Shown piece after piece: positions 1 through 10,314 of a stretch of DNA of 64,000 nucleotides (position 1 is the first letter of the stretch; every line of letters begins with the position of its first letter). The notes under the pieces were generated by a model, which was not told where the DNA came from, did not search any database, and saw only the letters and a program-made list of their open reading frames with translations. The position numbers and the translations under genes are program-made. This stretch comes from CAWFLT01 sp963816795 (GTDB lineage: Bacteria; Acidobacteriota; Vicinamibacteria; Vicinamibacterales; SCN-69-37): the NCBI GenBank assembly GCA_963816795.1, contig CAWFLT010000006.1, positions 186,001-250,000 of the forward strand, written 5' to 3'.

Positions 1-2
1 CA

Positions 3-1128
3 TCAGTACCCTTTGGGTCTCACCCAGAAACTCTCCTCCCACGAACCGCCGGGCTCGATGGATTGAAGCTCCTTGTACAGACCTCTTTGAGCAAGGTTCA
101 TCGAATTCGAAATCCCGGCCATCGGCTCGAATGCCACCGTGCCTCTTGGTGGAGGCACGTTCGGATTGGGTGCGGCAGCGGGTGCCGCCCCTCCGGCGCG
201 TCCGCGGCCGCCGCCGCCGGTCCGCGACAGCACGAGAATCGTCTTGAACTTCGGTCCCAGCACGACGTCAATCTGTTGCGCTTTTCCCTTGAGGCTCATC
301 GTGGCGAGCCCACGCGCATCGCGCTCCAGGTCGGTGAAGATGTCGTCCAAGGTCACGTCCTTGACCGCCACGTTGGCAGGGTCCGGCAAGAATCTTGGTG
401 ATCGGCTGGGTCTCGCCAGTCGGCAGCGTGTTGCTATCCAGGATCCAGTGGGTCCTGGCCGCCACCGAGAGGCGCCACTCGTCGCGGTCCGAGTCGGTCA
501 ACTGAAAGTACGGATGGAACCCGATCGCCACCGGCATCGGCTCGCTGCACAAACTGTCGATGCGGGTCCGGACCTCCATCGCGCCGTCTTCGACGCGATA
601 GGTCAACGTCAGCGTGTGCGCGAACGGGAACTGCTTCATGTAATTGGGCACGCGAAAGAAATCGAGCTTCATCGTGACCCAGGCGGATCTGGCATCTGCC
701 TTGGTTTCGACCAGCTTCCAGGCCGTCGCTCCTGTGAGAAAGCCATGGATCGGAATCGCACCGCGGCCGGTGTTGCCGAGCCCGCTGTCGAAGGTGTACT
801 TCTGCCCGTTGGCATAGAAGGCCTGCTCGTCCAGCCGGTTCGCGTACGGCCAGAGCAGCGGGATGCCGTTGAGCCCCATGCGGGCGCGAATATCGTCAAT
901 CGACGTCCATGTCCGTCGAATGACGTCCTCGCCTTTGACCGTCATCTGATACGCATTGGCCGCGGTCGTCAGCACGTTGACGATTACCTGCGCACCTGTG
1001 TCCTGGAGCTGGACGATGTCGCCCGTTTGGGTCGCGCGGTAGCGGGCCTGGGCGAACACCGGCGAAGGCAGCCACATCGCCGCCGAGGCTGAGATCCCGA
1101 GCGCCACGAGTTTCATTCGCACCGTCAT
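3..1128 (-). CDS. aldose 1-epimerase (galactose mutarotase) family protein, secreted, one frameshift
   Basis: Predicted secreted mutarotase-fold enzyme that would interconvert sugar anomers. The N-terminus is a signal peptide ending near FAQA. Family landmarks are visible: NRLDEQAF (substrate Arg), IPIHGFL and GFHPYF (the two active-site His positions), and an acidic residue near the C-terminus in SIEPGGSW. The frame changes near 385-392: the upstream frame carries the protein to ITKILA and the continuation (DPANVAVKDV) is in another frame. An internal Gly/Ala/Pro-rich loop (about 150-240) is unusual but common in this lineage. The start at 1128 is chosen because GGAGGGG lies 4 nt upstream; ATG 1116 is possible. 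The total of about 375 aa is normal for the family. Substrate unknown. Confidence 0.8.
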
Positions 1129-1168
1129 GACCCCTCCATTGACTTCGGACGCACGCACGAGCGCGGAA

Positions 1169-1601
1169 CTACTTCGCCTTCTTGGTGGCCGTCCCCGTCA
1201 TGATGTACGCGCCGCCGGCGAAATCGATCTGCGCAGTCGCCTTGCCTTCGGCCGCAGGCGTCAGCCGGATGACGGCATCGACCGCATTCCCCTGGTAGTC
1301 GAAGCTGTACCGCAGGACGAGGCTCTTTTCGGCTTTGGTGACATCCGTGATCGCCTGCGTCGCGGCGGCGGCGGTGGAGACCTCTCCCACCACCTTCTCC
1401 TTCTCCACTTTGACGATCAGGTCGAACGTGCCGGGACCGTTCGGCCCCTGCAGTTCCAGCGTCCAGGCGCCGACGAACGGCGCCGCGTCCGCGGCGGTGA
1501 CCTGCGCCGCCTGCGCGGCCGGCGGCTGAACCAGGCGCGACGCCGGAAGACGCGTGGATTCCCACCGCGAGTGCGGTGCTGACGATGGCCGTTCGAATCA
1601 T
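1169..1601 (-). CDS. small secreted protein of unknown function, one frameshift
   Basis: About 145 aa. It starts MIRTAIVSTALAVGIHAS, a signal peptide, and changes frame near 1545-1555. It continues with VQPPAAQAAQ, then a compact domain with FVGAWTLELQGPNG and a C-terminus ending TGTATKKAK. The repeated beta-strand pattern and the opening GAWTLEL resemble the small lipocalin-like or anti-parallel beta proteins often seen in Acidobacteriota, but I do not recognise a named family. It lies 41 bp upstream of the mutarotase gene on the same strand, so the two may be co-transcribed. Function unknown. Confidence 0.6.
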
Positions 1602-1639
1602 GTGACCTCCACTCATGTTGGCTGTGACGCTGAGCTCTG

Positions 1640-1660
1640 GAGCGGTTTCGCAAACCGCTC
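1640..1660. terminator. 9-bp hairpin, possible terminator
   Basis: Perfect 9-bp inverted repeat GAGCGGTTT / AAACCGCTC with loop CGC, between two minus-strand genes. There is no clear T-run on either side, so termination is only suggested. Confidence 0.35.
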
Positions 1661-1753
1661 AGCCGTTTTCACTGCGCTACACCAAAGCGAAAACGGCCAT
1701 AGCCCTGTGTTGGAACCGTCATTGTCACACGGAGGCCGGGTGTGGCCGCCGCG

Positions 1754-3027
1754 TCAGAGAATGCCGAGGTCACGCGGCACGGCGTTCGGGAACACGCGCT
1801 CGAGCCGCGTCGCGTCGAGCGAATACATCCGCTTGAAGATGCCGCCGAGCAGCGCGCGATACTCGGTGAGCACCGGAAAGTCGCGATTCTGATTGAGCGT
1901 CTTCGGCCGCGACCGCGACCTGCTCGCCGGCGATCCGGCCGCCCTGGAGCGCGCCGCCGAGCACCCAGTACACGCTGCCGTGGCCGTGATCGGTGCCGCG
2001 CGTGCCGTTCTCGCGGAACGTGCGGCCGAACTCCGAGAGCACGACGACGACGGTGCTGGTTCCAGGCCGGCGCCCATCTGATCGGCGAAGCCGGCGAGGC
2101 CCTGGCCGAGACTCGTGAGGAGATTCGCGAGCTGGCCCTGCGCGTTGCCCTGATTGACGTGCGTGTCCCAGCCGCCGACGTCGATGAAGGCGATGTTGAA
2201 CTTGTCGCGCATCAGCCCGGCCATGCGCCGCGCCTCGAGCTCGAAGCCCTGCGCGGTGATCGCGTTGCGGTTGGCGGCCTGCATCTCGCCCGCCATGCCA
2301 CCGTTGGCCATCATCTCGGCCTGTTCGGCGACCGTCTTGCCGCAGATCGAAGCCTTCGGCGATCAGCGGCTCGAAGCGCGTGCCCGCGTACATGCTCGGC
2401 GAGCACGCCCATCTGCCGATCGTCGAACGGCGCGCCGGCCGGTGCCCTTGAGCGAGACGTTCGGCACGAGCAGGTCGCCGTTCATGACCATCGGCAGTCC
2501 GTCGGTGAACGCGACCGGCGCAGCGCCGCCGTCGAGCGCGACGGCCAGGCGGTTGAGGAAGCCCGAGCTCGTAGCGCGCGCGCGCTCCGGCGCCGGCGAT
2601 CGGCATCCGCCCTCGACGCTGTCCTGCGTTTCGAAGTGGCTCCGCGTGAGATCCTCGCTGCCCGCGAACGGCACGAACGCGAGCTGCGCCTTCTGCCAGA
2701 GCGGCAGCATCGAGTCCTTGAGCGCCGGATGCAGGCCCCACGACCGCGGCCTCGCCCGGCCCGGCGAGCGAGATCGCCGCCATCGGATTGGCCGGATCGG
2801 GCTGCGGCAGCGCAATCGTCGGCCGGGCCTCGTAGTAGAAATCGCTGCCGACCGGAATGACGACGTTGGCCGCGTCGTAGCCGCCGCGCAGGAAGACGAG
2901 CAGGAACTTGGCGTCTGCCGGCGCCCGGCGCGGCGAACGCCTGCGAGACGATGCCGCGCACCGGCAGCAGCGGATGGGCCGCGCCGACCAGCGCCAGCTT
3001 CAACATGTCGCGACGGGACAGGCTCAT
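1754..3027 (-). CDS. DUF1501 domain-containing protein, Tat signal, several frameshifts
   Basis: Begins MSLSRRDMLK, a twin-arginine-type signal followed by a hydrophobic run, as is usual for DUF1501 proteins. Pieces in different frames assemble into one protein: an N-terminal strand with FLLVFLRGG-like sequence, a middle with LLVPNVSLKGTGR and SPSMYAGTRFEPL, then IAFIDVGGWDTHVNQG and VVVVLSEFGRTF with a G..GTDHGHGSV metal-site-like segment, and an end at RVFPNAVPRDLGIL. DUF1501 resembles alkaline-phosphatase-fold sulfatases and is typically exported; its reaction is not known. It lies 15 bp downstream of the DUF1800 gene, its usual partner. Frame changes fall near 1890-2080, 2330-2480 and 2750-2920. 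Confidence 0.85.
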
Positions 3028-3042
3028 GACTCCTCCGCGCGC

Positions 3043-4654
3043 TCAGCGCTGCATCCAGTCCGGCGACGCCAGCAGCATCGTGTTCCATTCCTGCTGCGAC
3101 GCCGTCCGCCCGAGCGCGTCGCGCGTCGGCGCGCGCGAGCGCCGGCTCGATCGCGTCGAAGAAGAACCGCGACGTCGAGCATCGGAAAGCCGACGTTCGG
3201 CCCCGGCGTGTTGTCGTCGTTGTTGAAGAGCCCGGCGTTGCCGCTGCCGATGGCGCGGGCGATCTCGAAGCGCCGCACCATCTGGCCCGAGCTCGTCCAG
3301 GCCGCCTCGGTGAGCGCGTAGCCGTCGGGCGTGACGCGCCCGTAGAGCGGCTCGCCGAGCTGCTGCAGCCAGCCGACGATCGGCCGGATAGTTGGTCATC
3401 GTATCACCTTGCCGTCGTAGGCCAGGCGGAGCGACGACACGACGAATTGCATCGGGTCCTTGAACTTGTCGAGCTTCGGCGCCGGCGCCGCGAGCGCGTC
3501 GACGAAATCGCGATCGCAGGAACATCGTCTTGCAGCACGGCGGCGATCGAGCCGTCGGTCGCCTGAAACGTGCGCGCCATCCGGTCGACGAGCGCCGCCG
3601 GCGGGTCGTCGGCGACGAAGTAGGTGGCGAGCTTGCGGCTGACGAAGCGCGCGGTCGCCGGCTGGCGGCAGAGCAGCGTCGACGGCGCGCTCGACTTCGT
3701 CGAAGCCGCGGCCGGCAACGGTGTGGCCCAGCACGGTCTTCGGCGCCGATGTCGTGGCGCGCCGGATTGAACTCGAACAGACCGCGGCGGACGTAGAGCG
3801 CCTGCGCGATCGGGCGGCAGCTTCGGCGTCGCGTCCGTGACGTTGACGCCGACGCCGGTCAGAATCCGCGCCAGCTCCTGCACGTCCTGCTGCGTGTAGC
3901 GGACGCCGCTCGGGCCGCCGCTGACGCCGAGCGTGTGCAGCTCCATCAACTCGCGCGCGTAGTTCTCGTTGATCTGGCCGGCGGCGCTCTGCGCGTTGTC
4001 GAGATACTCGAGCATCGCCGGCGACGTCACCGTCGCCATCACGAGATCGCGGAAGCGTCCGAGCGCGTGCGTGCGCACGGCGTTCTTCGTACTCCGCCAG
4101 CGTCCAGCGGACGTTGGCCTTGCCGGAGAACACGCTGAAGTGGTTCATCCAGAACCACGTCATCTGTTCGCGCAACTGCGACGGCGACGCGAGCGCGCGC
4201 ATCAGGTGACGCTTCGCCGTTTCGTAGACCGCCTGGTTCGCCGGCCTGATTGAGCGCCATCCGCGCCTGCTGCTTCGCGTCCTCGGTCGGGAAGCGCATT
4301 GATGCGCTGCTGCTCGGCCCGGAATGACTTGACGTGTGCTTCAGCGGTCCGCTGCGTGACGGGGATCGCGGCGACGGCGGCCTGGAGGCTGACGGGATCG
4401 GCCGCCGGCGCGAGTTGCGCGGCGAGATACCGATCGCGGCCGAGCCGCTGATACTCCGCCACCGTCGCCGTATCGACGCCGAAGGTGACGCGACCCAGCC
4501 ACCGCAGGTCGCCGCGCGAGAGCGGCTTCGGCGCCGCGGCCGGCAGCGCGACCCAGACGGCGAGGCTGGCCAGGGTCACCGCGAGCGCGAGCGACCGGCG
4601 CGGCCGGCCCGCGCCGGCTGGGCGGATCGCTGGCGAAAGGGCCGGGCGCGGCAT
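3043..4654 (-). CDS. DUF1800 domain-containing protein, several frameshifts
   Basis: Pieces in three frames give a typical DUF1800 protein of about 535 aa. It has an N-terminal hydrophobic signal (SLALAVTLASLAVWVALP), then LSRGDLRWLGRVTFGVD, MTWFWMNHFSVFSGKANVRW, the family hallmark INENYARELMELHTLGV, YTQQDVQELARILTG, and a C-terminus ending ASPDWMQR. DUF1800 proteins are secreted, of unknown biochemistry, and nearly always paired with DUF1501, as here. Frame changes are around 4095, 3810, 3720, 3500, 3395 and 3150. The start at 4654 (MPRPALSP) is the first Met before the signal sequence and is not certain. Confidence 0.85.
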
Positions 4655-4751
4655 GCGTTAGTAGACCACGGCCGGCGGACGAGGGTTTAACTGGCCGCTC
4701 AGCCGGGCGGCGACGCGCGGAGACGAGGACCGGTACGGTAGAGTCGCAGCC

Positions 4752-5450
4752 GTGCTGACCGACGCCTTTCGCCGCGTGACATCCATCGACGAAGTCATTG
4801 CCGCGCTGCAGGCCATCGATGGCGCCCTGCCGGACCACGACGGCCTGAAATGGTTCAACTTCCTGTATCTCAGGGTCACCGAAGCGCTGCGCGACGATCG
4901 CGCCGGGTGGCAGGACCGGGACTATCTGGAGCGTTTCGACGTCGAGTTCGCGCGGCTCTATTTCGAGGCGCTGGCGCAACAGGAACGGGATCCCGCACTC
5001 GTGCCGCCGGCCTGGCGGCCGCTGTTCGAGCGGCGGACCGACGCCCGCCTGGCCCGCGTGCAATTTGCCATGGCTGGGATGAACGCACACATCAATCGCG
5101 ATCTCGCCGTGGCACTCCGGCGGATCGCCGACACCGACGGGTTCGCCCGGCGCGGCAGCGCCCGCCACGCCGACTTCGAGCGCGTCAACGCCGTGCTCGA
5201 ACGCGCCGAAGCCGAGTTCCGCCAGCAACTGTCCGTCGGCCTGATCGGCACGCTTGACGGCGCGCTCGGCAGCCTGGACAGCCTGTTCGTCATGTGGAAC
5301 GTGCGAAAAGCGCGCGAGGCCGGCTGGACCAACGGCGAAGTGCTGTGGCGCCTTCGCCGGATCTCCAAGCTCGAGCGCGAGTACCTCGAAAAACTCGACG
5401 GGACGACGGGATTTGCCGGGCGAGGGCTGCTCCTGCCGCAGCTCGCCTAG
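4752..5450 (+). CDS. DUF5995 family protein
   Basis: Intact 232-aa soluble, mostly helical protein starting at GTG. The segment MAGMNAHINRDLA (about residues 106-118), with a conserved His and Asn, is characteristic of the DUF5995 family. No signal peptide or membrane segment. It is divergent from the DUF1800 gene and followed by a hairpin at 5466-5488. Function of the family is unknown; the conserved polar residues suggest an enzyme, but that is only a guess. Confidence 0.8.
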   Translation: MLTDAFRRVTSIDEVIAALQAIDGALPDHDGLKWFNFLYLRVTEALRDDRAGWQDRDYLERFDVEFARLYFEALAQQERDPALVPPAWRPLFERRTDARLARVQFAMAGMNAHINRDLAVALRRIADTDGFARRGSARHADFERVNAVLERAEAEFRQQLSVGLIGTLDGALGSLDSLFVMWNVRKAREAGWTNGEVLWRLRRISKLEREYLEKLDGTTGFAGRGLLLPQLA

Positions 5451-5465
5451 CACTGGCTAGGCTCG

Positions 5466-5488
5466 CAGGCTGCGGAAAACGCAGCCTG
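5466..5488 (+). terminator. 9-bp hairpin after the DUF5995 gene
   Basis: Perfect stem CAGGCTGCG / CGCAGCCTG with loop GAAAA, starting 15 bp after the stop codon of the DUF5995 gene. No T-tract follows, so it is either a weak terminator or an mRNA 3'-end stabiliser. Confidence 0.5.
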
Positions 5489-5502
5489 AAGACACTGTCA
5501 AA

Positions 5503-5890
5503 TGGGTAATCGATAATCGGCAATCTGCAATGGCAGAGACATCGACAATCGACAAATCCCGATCGGCAATGGGCAATTGCGGAATCTCAGGAATGGACAA
5601 TCGGCAATCGACAACCTGCCGATGGACAATCGGCAATCGACAATCTACCGATGGACAATCGGCAATCGGCAATCTACCGATGGACAATCGGCAATCGGCA
5701 ATCTGCATCTCAACGATGGACCATCGGCAATGGCGACCCGAACTTGCAGATTGCCAAATTGTCGTCGCCTGGCCATTGCACATTGCCGATCGTCCATCTG
5801 AAGATTTCGCGATTGCCCATTACCAATCGACGTTATCCATTGCCGATGTGTCTGCCATTGCAGATTACCGATTGCCGATTATCGATTTCC
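5503..5890. repeat. giant imperfect palindrome with 29-bp tandem repeat core
   Basis: Non-coding block between two plus-strand genes, clearly lower in GC than its surroundings. The left half is built from CAAT-rich units and contains four consecutive 29-bp repeats starting at 5593, 5622, 5651 and 5680 (each opening ATGGACAATCGGCAATCG). The right half carries the reverse-complement words ATTGCCGAT/CCATTGC. The outer arms match over about 40 bp: left 5509-5545 (ATCGATAATCGGCAATCTGC...) against the complement of 5843-5888. Inner arms near 5561-5610 match the complement of about 5785-5828. The apex lies around 5712-5742. A period of 29 is not a multiple of 3, which argues against coding. It is not a CRISPR array because there are no spacers. 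Confidence 0.85.
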
Positions 5891-5926
5891 CGTCCCGTGC
5901 TAAGTTCGTCTCCGAGGTTGTGCACC

Positions 5927-6663
5927 ATGCGCGTACGGTCGGGGCTGCTGCTCGGCTCGATCCTCATGATGACGATCGCCGGCGTCCACGGCCAGGACGC
6001 GACGACGCCGATCTGGGCCAAGCCCGATCACTTCTGGTTCCGCAAGGCGGTGCGACGGCGGGCACGTGTGGCTGACCGTCGACGCTCTGCACGGCGTCAA
6101 GGAGCCGCTCTTCGATCACCAGCGGCTGGCGATCGAGCTCGGCGTCCGCGGCGCCGGCGAGTTCGAGCCGCTGACGCTCCCGTTCGTCGATCCCGGCGCG
6201 CGAGTTCACGGTCAGATACAACGGCTCGAACGCCTACATCCAGGAAGGCGCGCTGGCGATCGAGTTCAACCTCAACGATCAGTTCTGGCGCTGCGATCTG
6301 CAGATCAAGTGGAACTGGAATCTCGTGCCGCCGACCGACTACGAGTGTCTGCCTCGCCGCCCGGCGGCCTCGGGCCCGGCACCGCGTGTCGAGCCGGCGT
6401 CGGTCGCGTCACCCGACAAGAGCTGGGAGGCGTTCGTCCAGAACCACAACGTCGCGCATCCGCGCGGACCGGCGGCGGCGACGTGCGCGATGCTGACCAC
6501 CGACGGCACGGCCGACGACGCGTATCAGCTCGGCTCGATTCAGTGGGCGAAGGACTCCCGTTCGCTGTCGGCGTATCGCGTGCACGCCGACGTCTGGCGC
6601 GCGCCAGGCCTCACCGGCAACGTCAAGAAGCTCATCGTCAAGGGCCAGTGGACCGTGCAGTGA
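5927..6663 (+). CDS. S9 family (DPP4-like) peptidase, N-terminal propeller only, truncated
   Basis: Starts MRVRSGLLLGSILMM with a signal peptide. Pieces in different frames give an S9-type N-terminus: FWFRKAV, HVWLTVDALHGVKEPLFDHQ, LTLPFVDPGA, YNGSNAYIQEGALAIEF, IKWNWNLVPPTDYECL, DKSWEAFVQNHNV and SIQWAKDSRSLSAYRV. These match the opening of the beta-propeller domain (DPPIV_N). The protein then ends after about 245 aa with KKLIVKGQWTVQ. The rest of the propeller and the whole alpha/beta-hydrolase domain with the catalytic Ser-Asp-His are absent, where family members have about 700-800 aa. Frame changes are near 6055 and 6205. Either a genuine remnant or an assembly join; it should not be an active peptidase as shown. 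Confidence 0.65.
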
Positions 6664-6675
6664 GCGTCCGGTTCT

Positions 6676-9600
6676 TCAGGTCCACGGGGCCCAGCTCCGC
6701 GGCTCGGCGCTGCTCGCACGCTCGCACCGTGCGGAACCCGCAGCACCGCGTCTCGGACCGTGTCGCAACGCCGCTGCGACTTGCCCATCTTGTCGGTGAT
6801 CGCCGTCAGCTTCCCCGCGTGCGTCTTGTTGAACGCGTCGACCTCGCGCCATCAGCTTGTCGAAGTCGGCCTGCGCCGTCGCCATCTGCGCCTGGAAGTC
6901 CTTGAACGTCGACAGCGCCGCGTTCGTCGGCCGATAGGCCAGGCCGCCCACGACGTCGCCGCCGCCCGATCCGATCTCGGCCACCAGCCAGGTCAGGTTC
7001 ATGTAGAGCTTGTACCTCTCGACGTACCACTTGTCGTCGCTGTGCATCTCGGTGCGCGACAGGTAGTGCAGCTCGGTGTCGTACATCCGCTGGTAGATCG
7101 CCGCGAGCGCCGCGTCGAGCGTCTTGTCGCTCGCGTGCGCCTTGCGCAGATCCTCGACCTGCATCCGCATGATCTCGATGCGGTTGATCCGGTCGACGAC
7201 GGTGTTGATCGCCTCGACGACCTTGACCTGCAGGTCGGTGCCGGCGACGAGGTCGGCGTCCGTCGACGTGAGCGTCGCGTCCTTCCAGATCTCGAACGGC
7301 TGCGTGTAGGCGCGCCGCCGTTGAGCGTGAAGCGCACCGTGTACTTGCCCGGCGCCGCGACCGGACGGAATCCGGCGGCGAGGCCCCAGTGCGTGACCGG
7401 ACGCTCGCGGCCGGTCCAGCGGCCGGCGTCCCAGATGTACGGGTTGTCCGGCGGAATCGATCGCAGCACCGGCCGATCCTGTCCGGGATACTGCAGGTTC
7501 CACGACGCCTGATTGAGCCCGGCCCGCCCGGTGACCTGGCTGCGTGCTGATGACGGCACCGGCCGGATTCAGGATCTCCATCGTGATCGGCGCCGTCGGC
7601 GCGCTGCGCATCGAGAACACGAACGACGCGCGTGCCGCCGCCGGCCGACCGCATGCCCGGCAGCGGCTTGTAGATCGCCAGATCGGCCGGCTGCCGGCGC
7701 CGCCGCCGGCGCCAACTTCCGGCTGCTCGAGCTGCCAGATGTCGCGCAGCATCCACAGGCCGCGCCCGTACGTCGCCACCGCGACTTCGGCCGCGTTCTT
7801 CGGCACTTCGATCCACGTCACCGGCGCCGCCGGCAGCTTGTCCTTGAACTGCTTCCACGTCTTGCCGTCGTCGAGCGAGTAGAAGAACGCGTGGCCGGTG
7901 CCGGCGAAGATCATCCCGCGGCGGCGCGGGTTCTCGGCGATCGAGAGCGTGTAGTCGAGCGGATGCCCCTTCGGCAGCCCGCCGTCGAGCCGCGTCCACG
8001 TCTGGCCGTAGTCGGCCGTCTTGAAGAGGTACGGATCGCGCTGATCGACGAGGTGATAGTCCACCGCCATGTACGCCGTCGCCGGATCGTGATGCGACGC
8101 GTCGATGCGGCGGACGATGCCCCAGGGCGGCATCTTCACGTTCGCGGTGAGGTCGATCCACTTCTTGCCGCCGTCGCGCGTGATGTGCACCTTGCCGTCG
8201 TTCGTGCCGGCCCAGACGACGCCCGGCGTCGTGCGCGACGGCGCGATCGCGGAGACGACGGCGCCGTAGAACTGACCGAGGTTGTCGCCGACGACGCCGC
8301 CGGAGAAGCGGATGCGCTCGGGATCGCCGGTCGACAGATCGGGACTGATGACGTCCCAGCTCTGACCGCGATCGCGCGATGCGGAAGATCACCTGACAGC
8401 CGAAGTACGCCGAGTTGTCGAACCAGTCGATCGCGAGCGGCGGCGACCACTGGCAGCGGTACTTGAGCCCGACCGGATCGCTGTCGAGCGTGTGCCACCA
8501 CGGGCTGACCGAGCGGCGCGCGTTGTTGATCTCGTCGAACGTCGCGACGTGCGCGGCGTAGCAGGTGCCCCACACGAACCGATGGTTGTTCGGCTCGGGA
8601 TAGGTGTAGCCCGACTCGCACGACGGCATGGCTTCCTGCGCCGGCGCCGTGCGCCGCGCCGCCGCCGCCGCCGCGCCACCCCGCCGCCACCACCGCCGCC
8701 GCCGCCGCCACGTCCGCCGAGCCGCGCCCGCCGCGGGCGGACCGCCGCCGCCGCGCCGCGTCCACCCGCCCGCCGCCGCCGCGCGCCCGCCACCCGGCGG
8801 CGCGACCGCCGGAGGCGCCGGCAGGTGCCACCGGCGCGTAGGCGGGCACGTTCGCCGGCACGATCGGCCGCGACGATGTTGATGCGCATGCTGCCGTCGT
8901 CCTGACGGCTGCCGTAGACCCAGTACGGCGTGCGCTGATCGACGGTCACGCGATACATCTGGCCGATCGGCAGCGACACGCTGGTGTTGCCGGTCGGATT
9001 GTTCGGCGATCCGTAGATGCCCATGCCGCCGTCGCCGGTGACGATGTAGTGGCCGGCCATCGACGGGTTCGGTGTCCCACCAGATGTCATGGCAATCGCC
9101 GCAGCCGCCGCCGCCGCCGACCCAGATCTTGCCGCCGTCGCGCGAGCGCCACAGCGTGCTGTTGGCGATCAGCAGATGATCCGGATCGTCAGGCGAGACG
9201 CGAATGCGGATGTAGTACCCGGCGCGGCCGATCAGGCGGCGATCCCAACTCACGTTGTCCCACGTCGTGCCGCCGTCGTCGGATCGCCAGAGCGATCCCT
9301 GGGCCTCGGACGTTGAGGCCCTTGCCGCCCCATGTCTGACGCCGTCCGAGCCGGTCTGAATCAGCGCGTACATCCGGTTGCCGTCGGACGGCGCGATCGC
9401 GACGTCGGTCTTGCCGTACGGCGATTTCGGCAGCCCGGGCGCCGTGATCTTCGTGAACGAGCGGCCGTTGTCCCGCGAGAGATAGATGCCGCTGCCCAGA
9501 CCGCCGCTCTCGAGCACGTGCGTCTGCAGACTGGATCTCCCACGTGCCGGCGATGACGACGTTCGGATTCTTCTGCGACAGCTGCAGGCCGGAGCAGCCG

Positions 9601-10236
9601 GTGTTCTCGATCGACGAAGAGCGTCTGCTGCCAGGTCTTGCCGCCGTCTTCGGTGCGGTAGACGCCGCGTTCCTTCTGCGGACCGGTGGCGCGGCCGAGC
9701 ACGCACGCCATCACGATGTTCTCGTTCGTCGGATGGATGATGATGGTGCCGATGCGGCCCGACTCGGTGCAGACCCATGCTTCGTCCAGGTCTCGCCGGC
9801 GTCGGTCGACTTGTAGATGCCGTCGCCCATCATGTCCATGTCGCGGACGGCCCAGGCTTCGCCGGTGCCGGCCCACACGACGTTGGGATTGGACTGCGCC
9901 ACGGCCAGCGCGCCGATCGCCTGCGACGTCTCGTTGTCGAAGGTCGGCTTCCAGGTGTTGCCGCCGTCGCCGGATTTCCAGACGCCGCCGGACGCGGCGC
10001 CAGCGTAGTACACGCCGGGCTTGCCGCTGACCGCGGCGGCCGCGGAGATCCGGCCGGCGCTCGTCGGTCCGACGTACTCGAACCGCGGCGCGCCGACGGT
10101 CTGCGTCGGCTACGGGGCCGCCAGCGCCGCCGCCAGGTCCGCCACCGCGCTGGGCGCTCACGAGCGCCACCGGGCCGAGGCCCGCGGCCAACACCACGGC
10201 GAGAGATCGATAGCGACGAAACTTCGAAGACAGCAT
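6676..10236 (-). CDS. secreted BNR/VPS10-type (sortilin-like) beta-propeller protein, many frameshifts
   Basis: Large secreted protein of about 1,100-1,180 aa. The start ATG at 10236 has AGGAGG 6-7 nt upstream and opens MLSSKFRRYRSLAVVLAAGL, a signal peptide. Repeated BNR/Asp-box segments are visible: YYAGAASGGVWKSGDGGNTW, GIYKSTDAGETW, VYRTEDGGKTW, IYLSRDNGRSF, LWRSDDGGTTW and FKTADYGQTWTRLDGG. A His/Gly-rich region with NNHRFVWGTCY follows, then a C-terminal helical part (IEIMRMQVEDLRKAH). Databases usually label such proteins as glycosyl hydrolase or VPS10 domain; no catalytic residues can be assigned. At least eight frame changes occur (for example near 10140, 9780, 9600, 9310, 9080, 8860, 8390, 7320). 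The exact 3' end is uncertain because the last frame change is near 6840. A paralogue lies at 49238-52436. Confidence 0.8.
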
Positions 10237-10314
10237 GGCTCCTCCTACGATCGGAGATAGGAGACTAGCACGCCGGAAATCGTTTATCCTCCGGTCATAC
10301 CCCAGCACCCGCGG

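Noticed and set aside
4341..5453. A 370-codon minus frame opposite the DUF5995 gene
   Set aside because: The plus-strand DUF5995 product is intact and recognisable; the minus frame joins unrelated stretches and runs into the DUF1800 gene.
5593..5708. Possible CRISPR array (29-bp repeats)
   Set aside because: Four repeats are directly adjacent with no spacers, and no cas gene is in the window.
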